Assembly (NCBI GenBank): GCA_934436245.1
Contig: CAKSAM010000008.1
Span: 25,151-89,150 of the forward strand
Direction of reading: 5' to 3'
Length of the DNA stretch: 64,000 nucleotides
DNA from: an uncultured Acetatifactor sp.
GTDB lineage: Bacteria > Bacillota > Clostridia > Lachnospirales > Lachnospiraceae
Position 1 is the stretch's first letter. The number at the start of each line of letters is the position of its first letter. Of this stretch, positions 19,601-26,154 are shown piece after piece. The notes under the pieces were generated by a model. The model did not search any database and was not told where the DNA came from. It worked only from the letters and a program-made list of their open reading frames with translations. The position numbers and the translations under genes were made by a program.

Positions 19601-22600
19601 TGATTCTGTGTATTCCGGTGACAGAGGAAGGCAGCGGGGCGGAGGAGATTTCCTATACCATAACGTCCACGTCCGGTATGGCACAGGCTGCGACTGCAAA
19701 GCTTAATAAGGATGGTCTGGCAAAAATTGTCCTTTCCGCAGACTGGAAGGGCAAGATCACCGACATCAGATGTACCGATGCAGCGGGAAATGTCTCTGAT
19801 ACAAAGAGCATCACAGGCGCGGCAAACGGTTTCATCGTGGAGGATAATCCGCCGGAGATTACCTTTACGGCGGCTGACATGACAGATCCGGCGAATCCCA
19901 AACCGGGAGAGGGGCTGTCTGAGAATTACTATGAGGAAACTGCTGTTCCGACGGTCTATGTGTCGGTAACGGATGCGGAAGACGCCGGTATTACCGCGGG
20001 AATCAAAGACATTACCTATACCATAGACGACGGTGAAGAGCAGAAGGTAGACAGCAGCTTTGCGACTGCCCTGAAGGGAAGCTATGGCTTTATCATACCG
20101 CTCACCGGTAAGACGGGCATTGTAAACATTACCGTGAAGGCTTCCGATCATGCGGGAAATACCGCGGAAAAAACGGCGACTGTGCGTATCAAAGAAAAGG
20201 AGAAGAAGCCTGCCCCTGTGCCCGATTACCGGAAAGAGCAGCTTACCGGACTGACACCGGGCGCAGCTTATGAGGTGGAAGGGAAAACCTTATCCGCTGA
20301 TGAGCAGGGCTGTATTGCCATCGGGGAAGACTGGTTTGGCAGAACGATTCCGATTTCTAAAAAGGGAACGGAGAGCACGTCAGACAGCGACGCGGCAGAG
20401 CTTGCCATAGCAAAACGTCCGGAAATACCTTCTGTGTCTGCGGGGGATGAGACCATAAAAGGGAAAAAGGATGGAACGTTAAGCGGTGTCAGTGCCACGA
20501 TGGAATACAGCATTGACGGAGGCGCAAACTGGATACCGGTGGATTCCGGCGAGATAACGGGAGGGGGTCTGTCAGGCCTTGCGGCAGGAGAGATCCTGGT
20601 TCGGGTGAAAGCTACAGATACCGCACCTCACGGAGAGCAGGGACAGATAACGATTGCGGAAGGCAGAACGCTGACCGTTGCCTTTGATGCAAATGGCGGA
20701 AGCACGGTTACTCTGGTTGCCGGAAAGGCATGGCAGGATACGGTCAGCAGACCACAGGATCCGGTGAAGGAAGGGTATGTCCTGGATGGCTGGTATCGTG
20801 ATAATACTTTTACCACCGCTTGGCATTTTGCGAGCGAAACAGACGAGGATTATCTGACGCAGGACGTGACCCTTTATGCGAAATGGAGGGATGTAGCAAA
20901 GCCGGAACTTGACGCAGTACCGGCAGATCATAAGGACGTGGGAAAATGGTATCGGGAACTGGCCATCCAACTTACGTATTCGGACAATGAAGGAGTAACA
21001 GGACTTTCTGTTCAGAAGGACGGCGGCGCTTACACCGAACTTGCCATGGAAAGCGGCACCCCCCAGGGCAGCAGGCAGTATCAGCTCCTTTTTGACGGAC
21101 TGGAAGAGGGAGAACACACCTATACCTTCAAGGCGGTGGATGCAGCCGGTAACGAAACGGTGACAGATGCCTTGACCGCAAAACTTGACACGACGAAACC
21201 ACAGCTTGGGGATGCGGCCTTTAACGAAGGCTATAAAAATTTCTGGAACTGGATTATCCGCAAAGACAGCCTTGAAATCACCGTTCCTATTATAGAGACG
21301 GGAAGCGGCATAGACAATGTGAATTACACACTGATCCCGGAAACCGGAAATGCGGAAAATAGTGGAACCACAGGTCAGGCGACAGTGAAAAAAGTTTCCG
21401 GTGGGGAGAACGCTGATTACACGGCTGTAATCTATGTCGCCCCTGACTTTAAGGGAAAGATCCGGATTGCCGCCACGGACAATGTGGGCAATGTTTCGGA
21501 TACGAAGACCATTGGTACGGACGGCAGCGGTATTCATGGTGTCATTGTAGAGGACAATGCGCCGGAGATTACGTTTTCGGTAAACGGCAGTGCAGCATTG
21601 GCGGAGGAATATGAAGAAGTGCCGACGGTTGCCGTGACTGTGAAGGATGACGGGGAAAATGCCGTTTCTGCAGGACTGGCTTCCGTGACTTACCGGGTGA
21701 ACAATGGTGCGGAGAACACCTTGCAGGAAGATTTTGTCATAAGCCTGAAAACCGAAGCTGCATTTACCATACCGGCAGAGAAGATTCCGTCCGATGTGGG
21801 AGAGATCACGATTGTCGTGAGAGCGACGGACAATGCCGGAAATCAGTCGGAAAAAAGCCTTACGGTACGCATACATACCGGCGGAACAATAGTGGATCCG
21901 CCCGAGCCGCCGGAACCGCCGAAACCCACGGAGACACCAAAACCCACGGAGACACCGAAACCTACGGAGACACCGAAACCTACAGAGACACCGAAGCCAT
22001 CGGCGTCACCGAGGCCAACCCCCGATACTTCGGAAGCTGGACAGATTGTGGAAGAATCCTCTGGCAGACAGGAAGGACAGCCGTCTGAGAAAGAAGACGC
22101 ACAGTCAATTCCTGCGGCAACAGATCAGGGGAAAGACATGGCAGATACAGGCACGACTCTAAAGCTGGGGGACGGCACCATCGTTGTAAGGGTTGTCTGT
22201 GATGAGCAGGGGTATACTGCAGAAGTGGCAGATACCGCGGCAGTAGCGGACGCAGTGCTGACACCTGAGCAGATGCAGATCGTGACTGGCGGAGAGACCA
22301 TAGAAATCCGGATAGACGTGAAGGATATTTCCGGTAATGTGTCGGAGCGGGATAAGAGTGTAATCGAAAACGGTATGGAAGAATACCGGAAAGAAATGCC
22401 GGAACTGACACTGGGAATGTACGTCGATATCTCCATATTCATGAAGATCGGGGAAGGCGACTGGAACGCCGTTGCCCGGACACAGGAACCGGTAGAAGTG
22501 GTGATCGGCATTCCGGACGAGCTGCAAAGGGATGACAGGACATTTTACATTATCCGGGCCCACGAAGGACAATATACGCTTTTAGCGGATATGGACGATG

Positions 22601-22830
22601 AACCGGATACCATAACCATCTGTACGGATATGTTCTCCACCTATGCGATTGCTTACGAACAGGTGGGGGGGACAGGAGAAAACCATGAGTGCGGACTGTG
22701 TCACATCTGTCCGACCTTCCTTGGAATCTGTTACTTTGTGTGGCTGGCGGTTATCCTTGCGGTAGTTTTGAGTATTTGGATCGTTCTTCTGAGAAACAGG
22801 GGAGAGAAGGAAGAACGGGAGGAATCATAA
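13666..22830 (+). CDS. Giant multi-domain cell-surface protein
   Basis: About 3,054 residues. Residues 43-67 and 76-98 are hydrophobic and act as membrane/signal segments. After an acidic linker come many Ig-like and fibronectin-like beta domains, a Calx-beta-like domain (about 922-992, with TVYYRTVNGSAIGGTHF), more Ig-like modules, an InlB/Listeria-Bacteroides repeat (about 2334-2407, FDANGGSTV...GYVLDGWY) and a KPTETP repeat stalk (about 2752-2782). The end is a Cys-rich motif (CGLCHICPTFLGIC), a membrane helix (about 3022-3044) and a basic tail. No LPXTG sortase signal is present. Two copies of a module of about 330 residues (nt 19213-20200 and 20893-21880) are evident. I chose ATG 13666 (MKRQIAK), 13 bases after GGAAAGG; the frame extends back to ATG 13603. 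Probably an adhesin, set divergently from its likely regulator. Confidence 0.85.
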   Translation: MKRQIAKREQYEKLHAACEPFRRAKSETIRTLAGIGRRYRMLRYPIWIILVAYIFIYNVILYGCIQWKVREKTARGVALVTTVALVFTSVDFTVFAAVGSDGNGTKEQGVITAFADLDESLKEQSLPALAEESEIRFPETLTVTLETKSEEETAAPEEGTVSQNLVPDDSDGSASQPVTAGAEEPDGLAVPMESSIAVTWENSTADSFDSATAGNCYVYLPVIPEDYTVAEGVSLPQITVTIAEPVEENPAEETSAGLLALLNKLPDPITYLASGEADEDMIDPGQLEEAREALDEWLAESGADDAENNSALSGEDRERLSELIRRLEGLEHIRDTETDCMDEECPYHYPEMIQQRMAENEIPQMLTLADLVEEYGVEIPNAPIAVQTFAVQNTVTHPQTLMLTGDNENNSHTGKADGDIDVIMSSWKSVHPIELAFTLDELPTQSAYLAIKAYDVDEDLGETDYVYLNDDIYLPMDQENSHKKKYNNETIGYLAGTNNTWNTTVLEIPLDKLKKGKNVISVTVASSWVVTVDWMQLILDGGAADPNIQEFFLKLQNAVTEDGQVTVESLVTVRQTGNKQYTTEYVLTQEETGNALDACFGQVQATEEIALGMPLDSPSGVYKITGILKDPTTEEIKATDSVSFYFMQGLGIGPKVSYTLSPDVLTKTDVEITVSAEAVPEMGITDVTVPETSRVVSENGEYSFTINYKLNGNDTSVSYKVKVDNIDKTAPTITYSPVTVLEDEALATVKKLFAEALSVSDNRKLADEPLSYTIPADVSNTPGTKTVKVTATDAAGNKSTKSCTITVTAKPLELKLGTLAAVSGSKDRFSLKAVLAHTGADTIKETGFVWGIMPAPTLDLNNGKVTTSTVIKTKNGNLSAIATGLVSGVEYYARAYAEVTASDGSGKVIYSEVGKFGFGIPSYGTFSMGGISTNSKTTTFTIKRTDGTDGKQTVYYRTVNGSAIGGTHFTHVQGSLTFADGETSKTVTVTELGVTNAYNNDEGTKYSNADRTYSLEIYRVEGGGTIDSGNRSKTRTMTKNSNYVIDRTIYTTEKSITHVQATTGENGKRVADTDDDQGGTRKNVSFLTNRFKEINYHTSSSLSDYYNSNQQKYLNATADGWYYRYVLKAYEKVDGYEHAYMGTSPLEDKNYSISGYEAAVSGVNGQLWACNFLQGEKSAVGTYSFPDTRTGGKENSYKPKNSSGTTYTYNSKTWVNLGVGNTCYVYFGSTGANSDIWFVDGLTSYVMVQDEKEPQLLGVAPMAGGTYLPGDPITVALVFDEIVDKTNSSLSSSLTISTNVGTLKYAGGADTNVLYFTGTVSSSVNLSGNGALKVTGISNASGIKDMCSLADGTSQSFTGSTNVKVDATKPTVKITADTSGSLPCHKATITATGAQTIQYTWTNSNAMPAYGWQSTTSGKQLTESRGTAGKTENWYLHVLATASSGASTHTYQSFSFQQPTITAVSVREGSTTASAAAADVWKKEKYIVVQYAGAQTSGTEITFDGPMSGSKTVTTASGTAYLKVTENGTYTVTLTDGYGNVISKTIEVQKIDALKPTVTIRSGSSTAADTVYPELTLAVLPEDTGGSGVAKVEYAWTGTTAAPSAWTVLTADADGRYQAEYAATETAKTAKYLQVRVTDGAGNISTVIRSGPYYMMKPATGAGLPSITVTGNPAAWEKSAVLTWTAKKGTETNAGNIKSVYTPDGIQSIASGSDDTTGKCTVTKNGVYVFLVTDEYGNSGKTEELVTHIDNEAPKLEKLECSVDADRKTGTIQLTGATDNCTAVYDEKGNCTGYGGSGIQTKQYRMEGETTWTTLTGNSFTVTENGKYVVRLTDNLGNVSKEYSVEMTMIDTQAPSLAAAMEKGVSANADGWYNAAALHITLTYSDNVGVEKLYGKVDDGDFAEISGISTASGTIFTKTYDCTEGVHTYTFKAEDAAGNATTSDPVIVKWDKTKPVIGEITFEQKAASILDWIIGKESLILCIPVTEEGSGAEEISYTITSTSGMAQAATAKLNKDGLAKIVLSADWKGKITDIRCTDAAGNVSDTKSITGAANGFIVEDNPPEITFTAADMTDPANPKPGEGLSENYYEETAVPTVYVSVTDAEDAGITAGIKDITYTIDDGEEQKVDSSFATALKGSYGFIIPLTGKTGIVNITVKASDHAGNTAEKTATVRIKEKEKKPAPVPDYRKEQLTGLTPGAAYEVEGKTLSADEQGCIAIGEDWFGRTIPISKKGTESTSDSDAAELAIAKRPEIPSVSAGDETIKGKKDGTLSGVSATMEYSIDGGANWIPVDSGEITGGGLSGLAAGEILVRVKATDTAPHGEQGQITIAEGRTLTVAFDANGGSTVTLVAGKAWQDTVSRPQDPVKEGYVLDGWYRDNTFTTAWHFASETDEDYLTQDVTLYAKWRDVAKPELDAVPADHKDVGKWYRELAIQLTYSDNEGVTGLSVQKDGGAYTELAMESGTPQGSRQYQLLFDGLEEGEHTYTFKAVDAAGNETVTDALTAKLDTTKPQLGDAAFNEGYKNFWNWIIRKDSLEITVPIIETGSGIDNVNYTLIPETGNAENSGTTGQATVKKVSGGENADYTAVIYVAPDFKGKIRIAATDNVGNVSDTKTIGTDGSGIHGVIVEDNAPEITFSVNGSAALAEEYEEVPTVAVTVKDDGENAVSAGLASVTYRVNNGAENTLQEDFVISLKTEAAFTIPAEKIPSDVGEITIVVRATDNAGNQSEKSLTVRIHTGGTIVDPPEPPEPPKPTETPKPTETPKPTETPKPTETPKPSASPRPTPDTSEAGQIVEESSGRQEGQPSEKEDAQSIPAATDQGKDMADTGTTLKLGDGTIVVRVVCDEQGYTAEVADTAAVADAVLTPEQMQIVTGGETIEIRIDVKDISGNVSERDKSVIENGMEEYRKEMPELTLGMYVDISIFMKIGEGDWNAVARTQEPVEVVIGIPDELQRDDRTFYIIRAHEGQYTLLADMDDEPDTITICTDMFSTYAIAYEQVGGTGENHECGLCHICPTFLGICYFVWLAVILAVVLSIWIVLLRNRGEKEEREES
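21922..22011 (+). repeat. 18-bp tandem repeat coding a KPTETP stalk
   Basis: Four near-identical 18-base units begin at 21922, 21940, 21958 and 21976, coding KPTETP. A diverged fifth unit codes KPSASP. It forms a proline/threonine stalk before the membrane-proximal part of the giant surface protein. Confidence 0.88.
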
Positions 22831-22849
22831 AACAGCATAAGAAAAGGGA

Positions 22850-22886
22850 AAACGGGTGGTAACGTGACAGTTACCACTCGTTTTTG
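22850..22886 (+). terminator. Terminator of the giant surface-protein gene
   Basis: A hairpin with the arms GTGGTAAC and GTTACCAC around GTGACA is followed by TCGTTTTTG, 20 bases after the stop. Confidence 0.8.
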
Positions 22887-22910
22887 ATGTGTGGTGCTAT
22901 AGATACCATG

Positions 22911-22985
22911 GTAATAACCCGGCAGCAGCGGTGGGGATGGGAAACTATGCGTGGCGGAGAGTATTCCCGAGAACGGATGCCATAA
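22911..22985 (+). pseudogene. Remnant of the 3' end of an S8 protease gene
   Basis: Bases 22930-22968 match the 3' end of the intact S8 gene (10097-10137) with only a few differences and one deleted base. The intact gene codes VGYGKLCVAESFPN, and the remnant codes VG, a frameshift, then GKLCVAESIPEN. Preceding codons (NNPAAAVG) also suit the C-terminus of this protease group. Nothing upstream of it belongs to the gene, so it is a relic. It lies in the same orientation as the intact gene. Confidence 0.7.
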
Positions 22986-23153
22986 GGAAACAATTGGAAA
23001 CAGTTCCGGAACCGGAAAACGGGAAAATAGGTTAAATAACTTCAAGAGAACCTGTCCTTTTGTAACTATTGTATAGAAATAAAAGAGGAATTTGTGTAAA
23101 AAGGCGCATTGAAAGACCCTTCACAAGATGCTACTATAAACATGAACAATCGT

Positions 23154-23202
23154 TTGCGCATATTGGGACAATAAAAGGGTATGAAAATAACGGATTGCGC
23201 AA
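23154..23202 (+). promoter_or_regulatory. Possible LacI-family operators upstream of the LacI gene
   Basis: TTGCGCA at 23154-23160 and the perfect palindrome TTGCGCAA at 23195-23202 lie in the leader of the regulator gene. The same TTGCGCAA occurs just downstream of the binding-protein promoter (24511-24518), which suggests that one regulator binds both places. The rest of the gap from 22831 to 23266 holds only the terminator and the protease remnant. Confidence 0.45.
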
Positions 23203-23266
23203 GGATGGGGAGAATAGTGTGTCTGCAATCTGTGGGTTGCAGGCCACGGAAAGGTGTAACGAAGGT

Positions 23267-24283
23267 ATGAACAATAATTCTGGGAATGATAAGACTATGA
23301 CGATCCATGATGTGGCGAGGGAACTGGGGGTGTCTGCCAGCACGGTCTCCAGGGCAATCTCGGGGAAAGGCCGTATTGGAGCCGCTACCAGAGACCGGAT
23401 CCTGGATTATATAGAGGAACATGGATTTTATCCCAATGCGGCAGCGCAGAGTCTGGCACAGGCGAAGACGAATAATATAGCAATTATTCTGCCGGAAGTA
23501 AACACGCTGGTGGATATGCCGTTCTTCCATACCTGTATGTATGGAGTGGAAGAGGTGGCACAGGCCAATGACTATGATATTATCGTGGTCACGACGAACG
23601 GAAACGATACCAAACCATTGGAGCGGCTGATCCAGAACCGAAAAGTGGACGGAATGATCCTTACCAGAACTTATGAAAACGATAAATACGTTAAATTCCT
23701 GAAACAGAAGCAGATTCCCTTTGTGGCTGTGGGGAAATTCCCGGATGATGATGTGGTACAGGTAGACCATGATAATGTGGGAGCCTGTAAGGAACTGGTG
23801 ACGGTTCTTTTTGCAAAAGGGATTCAGAACATTGCCTATCTGGGAAGCAATATGGATCAGATGGTAAACCGCTGCAGGTATCAGGGATATGAGGAAGCCT
23901 ACCGCAAGGGAAAACGGAAGCTGAACCAGGACCTGGTGTACACAGAGTTAAGCAATAAAGCCATGGTGGAAAAGGCAGTGGAAGAGCTGAAAAATAGCGG
24001 TGTTGAGTGCATTCTGTGCCAGGATGATTACATCTGCGATGAGGTGGTAAGAAAGCTTGCCCGCATGGGCGTGAGAATTCCGGACCAGATGAAAGTGGCG
24101 TCCTGCCATTACAGCCGCATTCTGGAAAATTATCCGGTTACCATAACCTCGCTGAAGTTCAATATCACAGAGCTGGGACGGAGATCCTGTCAGGTGCTGC
24201 TGGATATGATCCATGGCAAAACGGTTCCTGATAAGACTCTTTTGGACTATGAGATCATCCTGAAGGAGTCTACAAAAGGCTGA
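23267..24283 (+). CDS. LacI family transcriptional regulator of the galactan locus
   Basis: A 338-residue LacI/GalR repressor. An N-terminal helix-turn-helix (MTIHDVARELGVSASTVSRAI) and hinge (GFYPNAAAQSLAQAKTNNIAIILP) precede a periplasmic-binding-protein-like sugar sensor. ATG 23267 gives a short lead before the HTH and has GGAAAGG 12 bases upstream; the frame is open to 23069 but those residues do not look like protein. It stands upstream of, and co-directional with, a sugar ABC importer, GH53 galactanase and accessory genes, so an oligogalactoside is the probable inducer. Confidence 0.92.
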   Translation: MNNNSGNDKTMTIHDVARELGVSASTVSRAISGKGRIGAATRDRILDYIEEHGFYPNAAAQSLAQAKTNNIAIILPEVNTLVDMPFFHTCMYGVEEVAQANDYDIIVVTTNGNDTKPLERLIQNRKVDGMILTRTYENDKYVKFLKQKQIPFVAVGKFPDDDVVQVDHDNVGACKELVTVLFAKGIQNIAYLGSNMDQMVNRCRYQGYEEAYRKGKRKLNQDLVYTELSNKAMVEKAVEELKNSGVECILCQDDYICDEVVRKLARMGVRIPDQMKVASCHYSRILENYPVTITSLKFNITELGRRSCQVLLDMIHGKTVPDKTLLDYEIILKESTKG

Positions 24284-24308
24284 TTTTGCCTCTGAAAGGT
24301 TAAAAACA

Positions 24309-24322
24309 GAAAAACGTTTTCC
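24309..24322 (+). promoter_or_regulatory. Palindrome of LacI/CcpA operator type
   Basis: AAAACGTTTT at the core (24311-24320), with flanking G and CC, has the central CG typical of LacI-family and catabolite (cre) operators. It lies just after the repressor gene, upstream of the binding-protein promoter. An imperfect palindrome (TTCAAAA...TTTTGAA, 24403-24438) sits between the two. Confidence 0.35.
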
Positions 24323-24463
24323 TACTTTTTTGAAGAAAAGCAGGGTGAAAAGGCAGTTTTTTTAAAAAAGACGTATGCAGAAAACCCAGTAAAATCAAGG
24401 CTTTCAAAACACTATTGTACAAAGTGCACAATTTTGAACTGCAATATCAGTCATTATTATAAA

Positions 24464-24518
24464 TTGACAACATAAGGAAATGTTGCTACACTATTATCGT
24501 AGACAAGCGGTTGCGCAA
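24464..24518 (+). promoter_or_regulatory. Promoter and operator of the galactan transport operon
   Basis: TTGACA (24464-24469), 17 bases, then TACACT (24487-24492) form a good housekeeping promoter. The palindrome TTGCGCAA (24511-24518) starts about 12 bases past the expected transcription start and is followed directly by a second TGCGCA (24519-24524). This is a roadblock position for repression by the LacI protein encoded upstream. Confidence 0.65.
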
Positions 24519-24557
24519 TGCGCACAAACTTGCAAAACAAAACAGGAGGATAACAAA

Positions 24558-25889
24558 ATGAAAAAGTTAGTCGCTTTAGCAATGTCACTGACGATGGCAT
24601 TCTCTCTGGTAGCTTGTGGAAGCTCTGATACTTCCAACACCAGCACTGATGCCGTTGCTACCACCGCAGCTTCTACCGAGGCTGCACAGACCGCTCCCGC
24701 TGAGAAGCAGGACGTTACCTTGAGAATCTGGGGTGCTGAGGAAGATCAGCCCATGTTACAGGGTATGATCGATTCCTTCAAGGAGCATTATGCAGATGCT
24801 GCAAACTTTGATATCCAGCTTGGTACCGAATCCGAGTCCACAGCTAAGGATACTGTTTTAACCGATATTGAGGCTGCTGCTGATGTGTATGCTTTCGCAT
24901 CTGATCAGCTGGTCGAACTGGTAAATGCAGGTGCCCTGCAGTCCATCGATGAAATGGATGGAGCTTTGGAAGCTTACGCAGGCAAGAGCGTAGCTGATGT
25001 TAAGAGCGCAAATGCTTCCGGTTCTGTAGAAGCAGCAACCAAGGACGGCACACTGTATGCATTCCCTATGAGTGCTGATAACGGTTACTTCTTATATTAC
25101 AATTCCGAGTTAGTAACTCCCGAAGATGCACAGAGCTGGGATACCTTACTTGCAGCAGCTGAGAAGGCTGGCAAGAAGGTTGGTATGACTTTCGCTTCCG
25201 GTTGGTATAATGCTTCTTTCTTCTATGGTGCAGGCTTTACTACCGCAATGAATGACGATGGCAGCACTGCTATGGACTGGAACGGCACCAGCGCTGATGG
25301 CGTTACCGGTGTACAGGTAGTACAGTCTATGCTGGGTATTGCCGGCAACAGCGCATTCCTTGCGATCGCTGATAATGACATATCTAACCAGATTGCTTCC
25401 GGCGACCTGTGTGCAGTAGTTTCCGGTACCTGGGATGCATCCGCAGCTCAGACGGCATTCGGTGATGGCTACGCAGCTACCAAGCTTCCTACCTATACCT
25501 GTGGTGACAAGCAGATCCAGCAGGGCTCTGTAGCAGGCTTCAAGCTGGTAGGCGTTAACACGTATTCTGCATATGTAGGTTGGGCAACTCTGCTGGCTGA
25601 CTGGATCACCAACGAGGACAACCAGGCAATCCGTTTCGCAGAGAGAGAGATCGGACCTTCTAATATCAACGTTGCAGGTTCCGCAGAAGTTTCTTCCAAT
25701 ATTGCTATTGCAGCTCTGTCTGAGCAGTCTGCTTATGGTGTAGTTCAGAGCGTCGGTGGTAAGTACTGGGATCCTACCAAGACTTTTGGTGAGAAGGTAG
25801 CCCAGGGTCAGCTGAAGGCTGATGATGAAGCCGGTATCCAGACAGCACTGGATGATCTGGTGGCTGGTGTTTCCGTACCCGCTGAATAA
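24558..25889 (+). CDS. Sugar-binding lipoprotein of an ABC importer
   Basis: A 443-residue solute-binding protein of the MalE type. The N-terminus MKKLVALAMSLTMAFSLVACGSS is a lipoprotein signal with the lipobox Cys near residue 20, followed by a Ser/Thr/Ala linker. The mature protein should sit on the outer face of the membrane and deliver sugar to the two permeases. ATG 24558 has AGGAGG nine bases upstream; the longer ORF start at 24480 falls on the promoter. Codon choice is strongly biased to common codons, which suggests high expression. Context points to galacto-oligosaccharides from galactan. Confidence 0.92.
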   Translation: MKKLVALAMSLTMAFSLVACGSSDTSNTSTDAVATTAASTEAAQTAPAEKQDVTLRIWGAEEDQPMLQGMIDSFKEHYADAANFDIQLGTESESTAKDTVLTDIEAAADVYAFASDQLVELVNAGALQSIDEMDGALEAYAGKSVADVKSANASGSVEAATKDGTLYAFPMSADNGYFLYYNSELVTPEDAQSWDTLLAAAEKAGKKVGMTFASGWYNASFFYGAGFTTAMNDDGSTAMDWNGTSADGVTGVQVVQSMLGIAGNSAFLAIADNDISNQIASGDLCAVVSGTWDASAAQTAFGDGYAATKLPTYTCGDKQIQQGSVAGFKLVGVNTYSAYVGWATLLADWITNEDNQAIRFAEREIGPSNINVAGSAEVSSNIAIAALSEQSAYGVVQSVGGKYWDPTKTFGEKVAQGQLKADDEAGIQTALDDLVAGVSVPAE

Positions 25890-25969
25890 GTCTGGGAAGA
25901 TGATCTGTTTCGGCACTGTTACAAATGAATGATGAAAACGTTCTGGTGCAGAACGAATACAGAGAATAG

Positions 25970-26022
25970 AAAGGCGTCCTGAAGCTATGAACAATAATAC
26001 GTAGTGGATGGATGCCTTTTTT
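25970..26022 (+). terminator. Hairpin between binding-protein and permease genes
   Basis: The arms AAAGGCGTCC and GGATGCCTTT (one G-T pair) end in TTTTTT, with a long loop of about 30 bases. A partial terminator here would give more binding protein than permease, a common arrangement in sugar importers. Confidence 0.55.
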
Positions 26023-26023
26023 A

Positions 26024-26038
26024 CAGGAAACGTTTCCG
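26024..26038 (+). promoter_or_regulatory. Perfect 12-bp palindrome GGAAACGTTTCC
   Basis: The site at 26026-26037 has the central CG of LacI/CcpA operators and follows the hairpin upstream of the permease genes. It might control a second start or a catabolite response. Just after it, 26043-26059 looks like a tRNA T-arm. Confidence 0.35.
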
Positions 26039-26071
26039 GTAAGCGGGTTCGACTCCTGCCTGCCGGGTTAT

Positions 26072-26114
26072 GTAACTAATCAGATGAGCGCGGGAAGGTG
26101 TTCGGAATAGTTAC
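26072..26114 (+). repeat. Small inverted-repeat hairpin (GTAACTA/TAGTTAC type)
   Basis: GTAACTA at 26072-26078 pairs with TAGTTAC at 26108-26114. A similar hairpin with the ends GTAACTATTCAGA and TCTGAATAG lies between groES and groL, and single ends of the motif occur near 47.74 and 56.39 kb. Confidence 0.5.
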
Positions 26115-26154
26115 TAAAATTTTATATTAATATGAAGAAAGGAGAGGGCAGAGA

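Noticed and set aside
18193-20151. Open minus-strand frame of 652 codons opposite the giant gene
   Set aside because: It lies wholly antisense to a well-supported gene, has no ribosome site, is very rich in Arg, Cys and His, and matches no domain. It is an effect of codon bias in the plus-strand gene.
20572-21876. Open minus-strand frame of 434 codons opposite the giant gene
   Set aside because: Same reasons: antisense to coding sequence, odd composition, no start signals.
23066-23770. Minus-strand frame of 234 codons opposite the LacI gene
   Set aside because: It overlaps a clear LacI repressor, with no ribosome site or domain.
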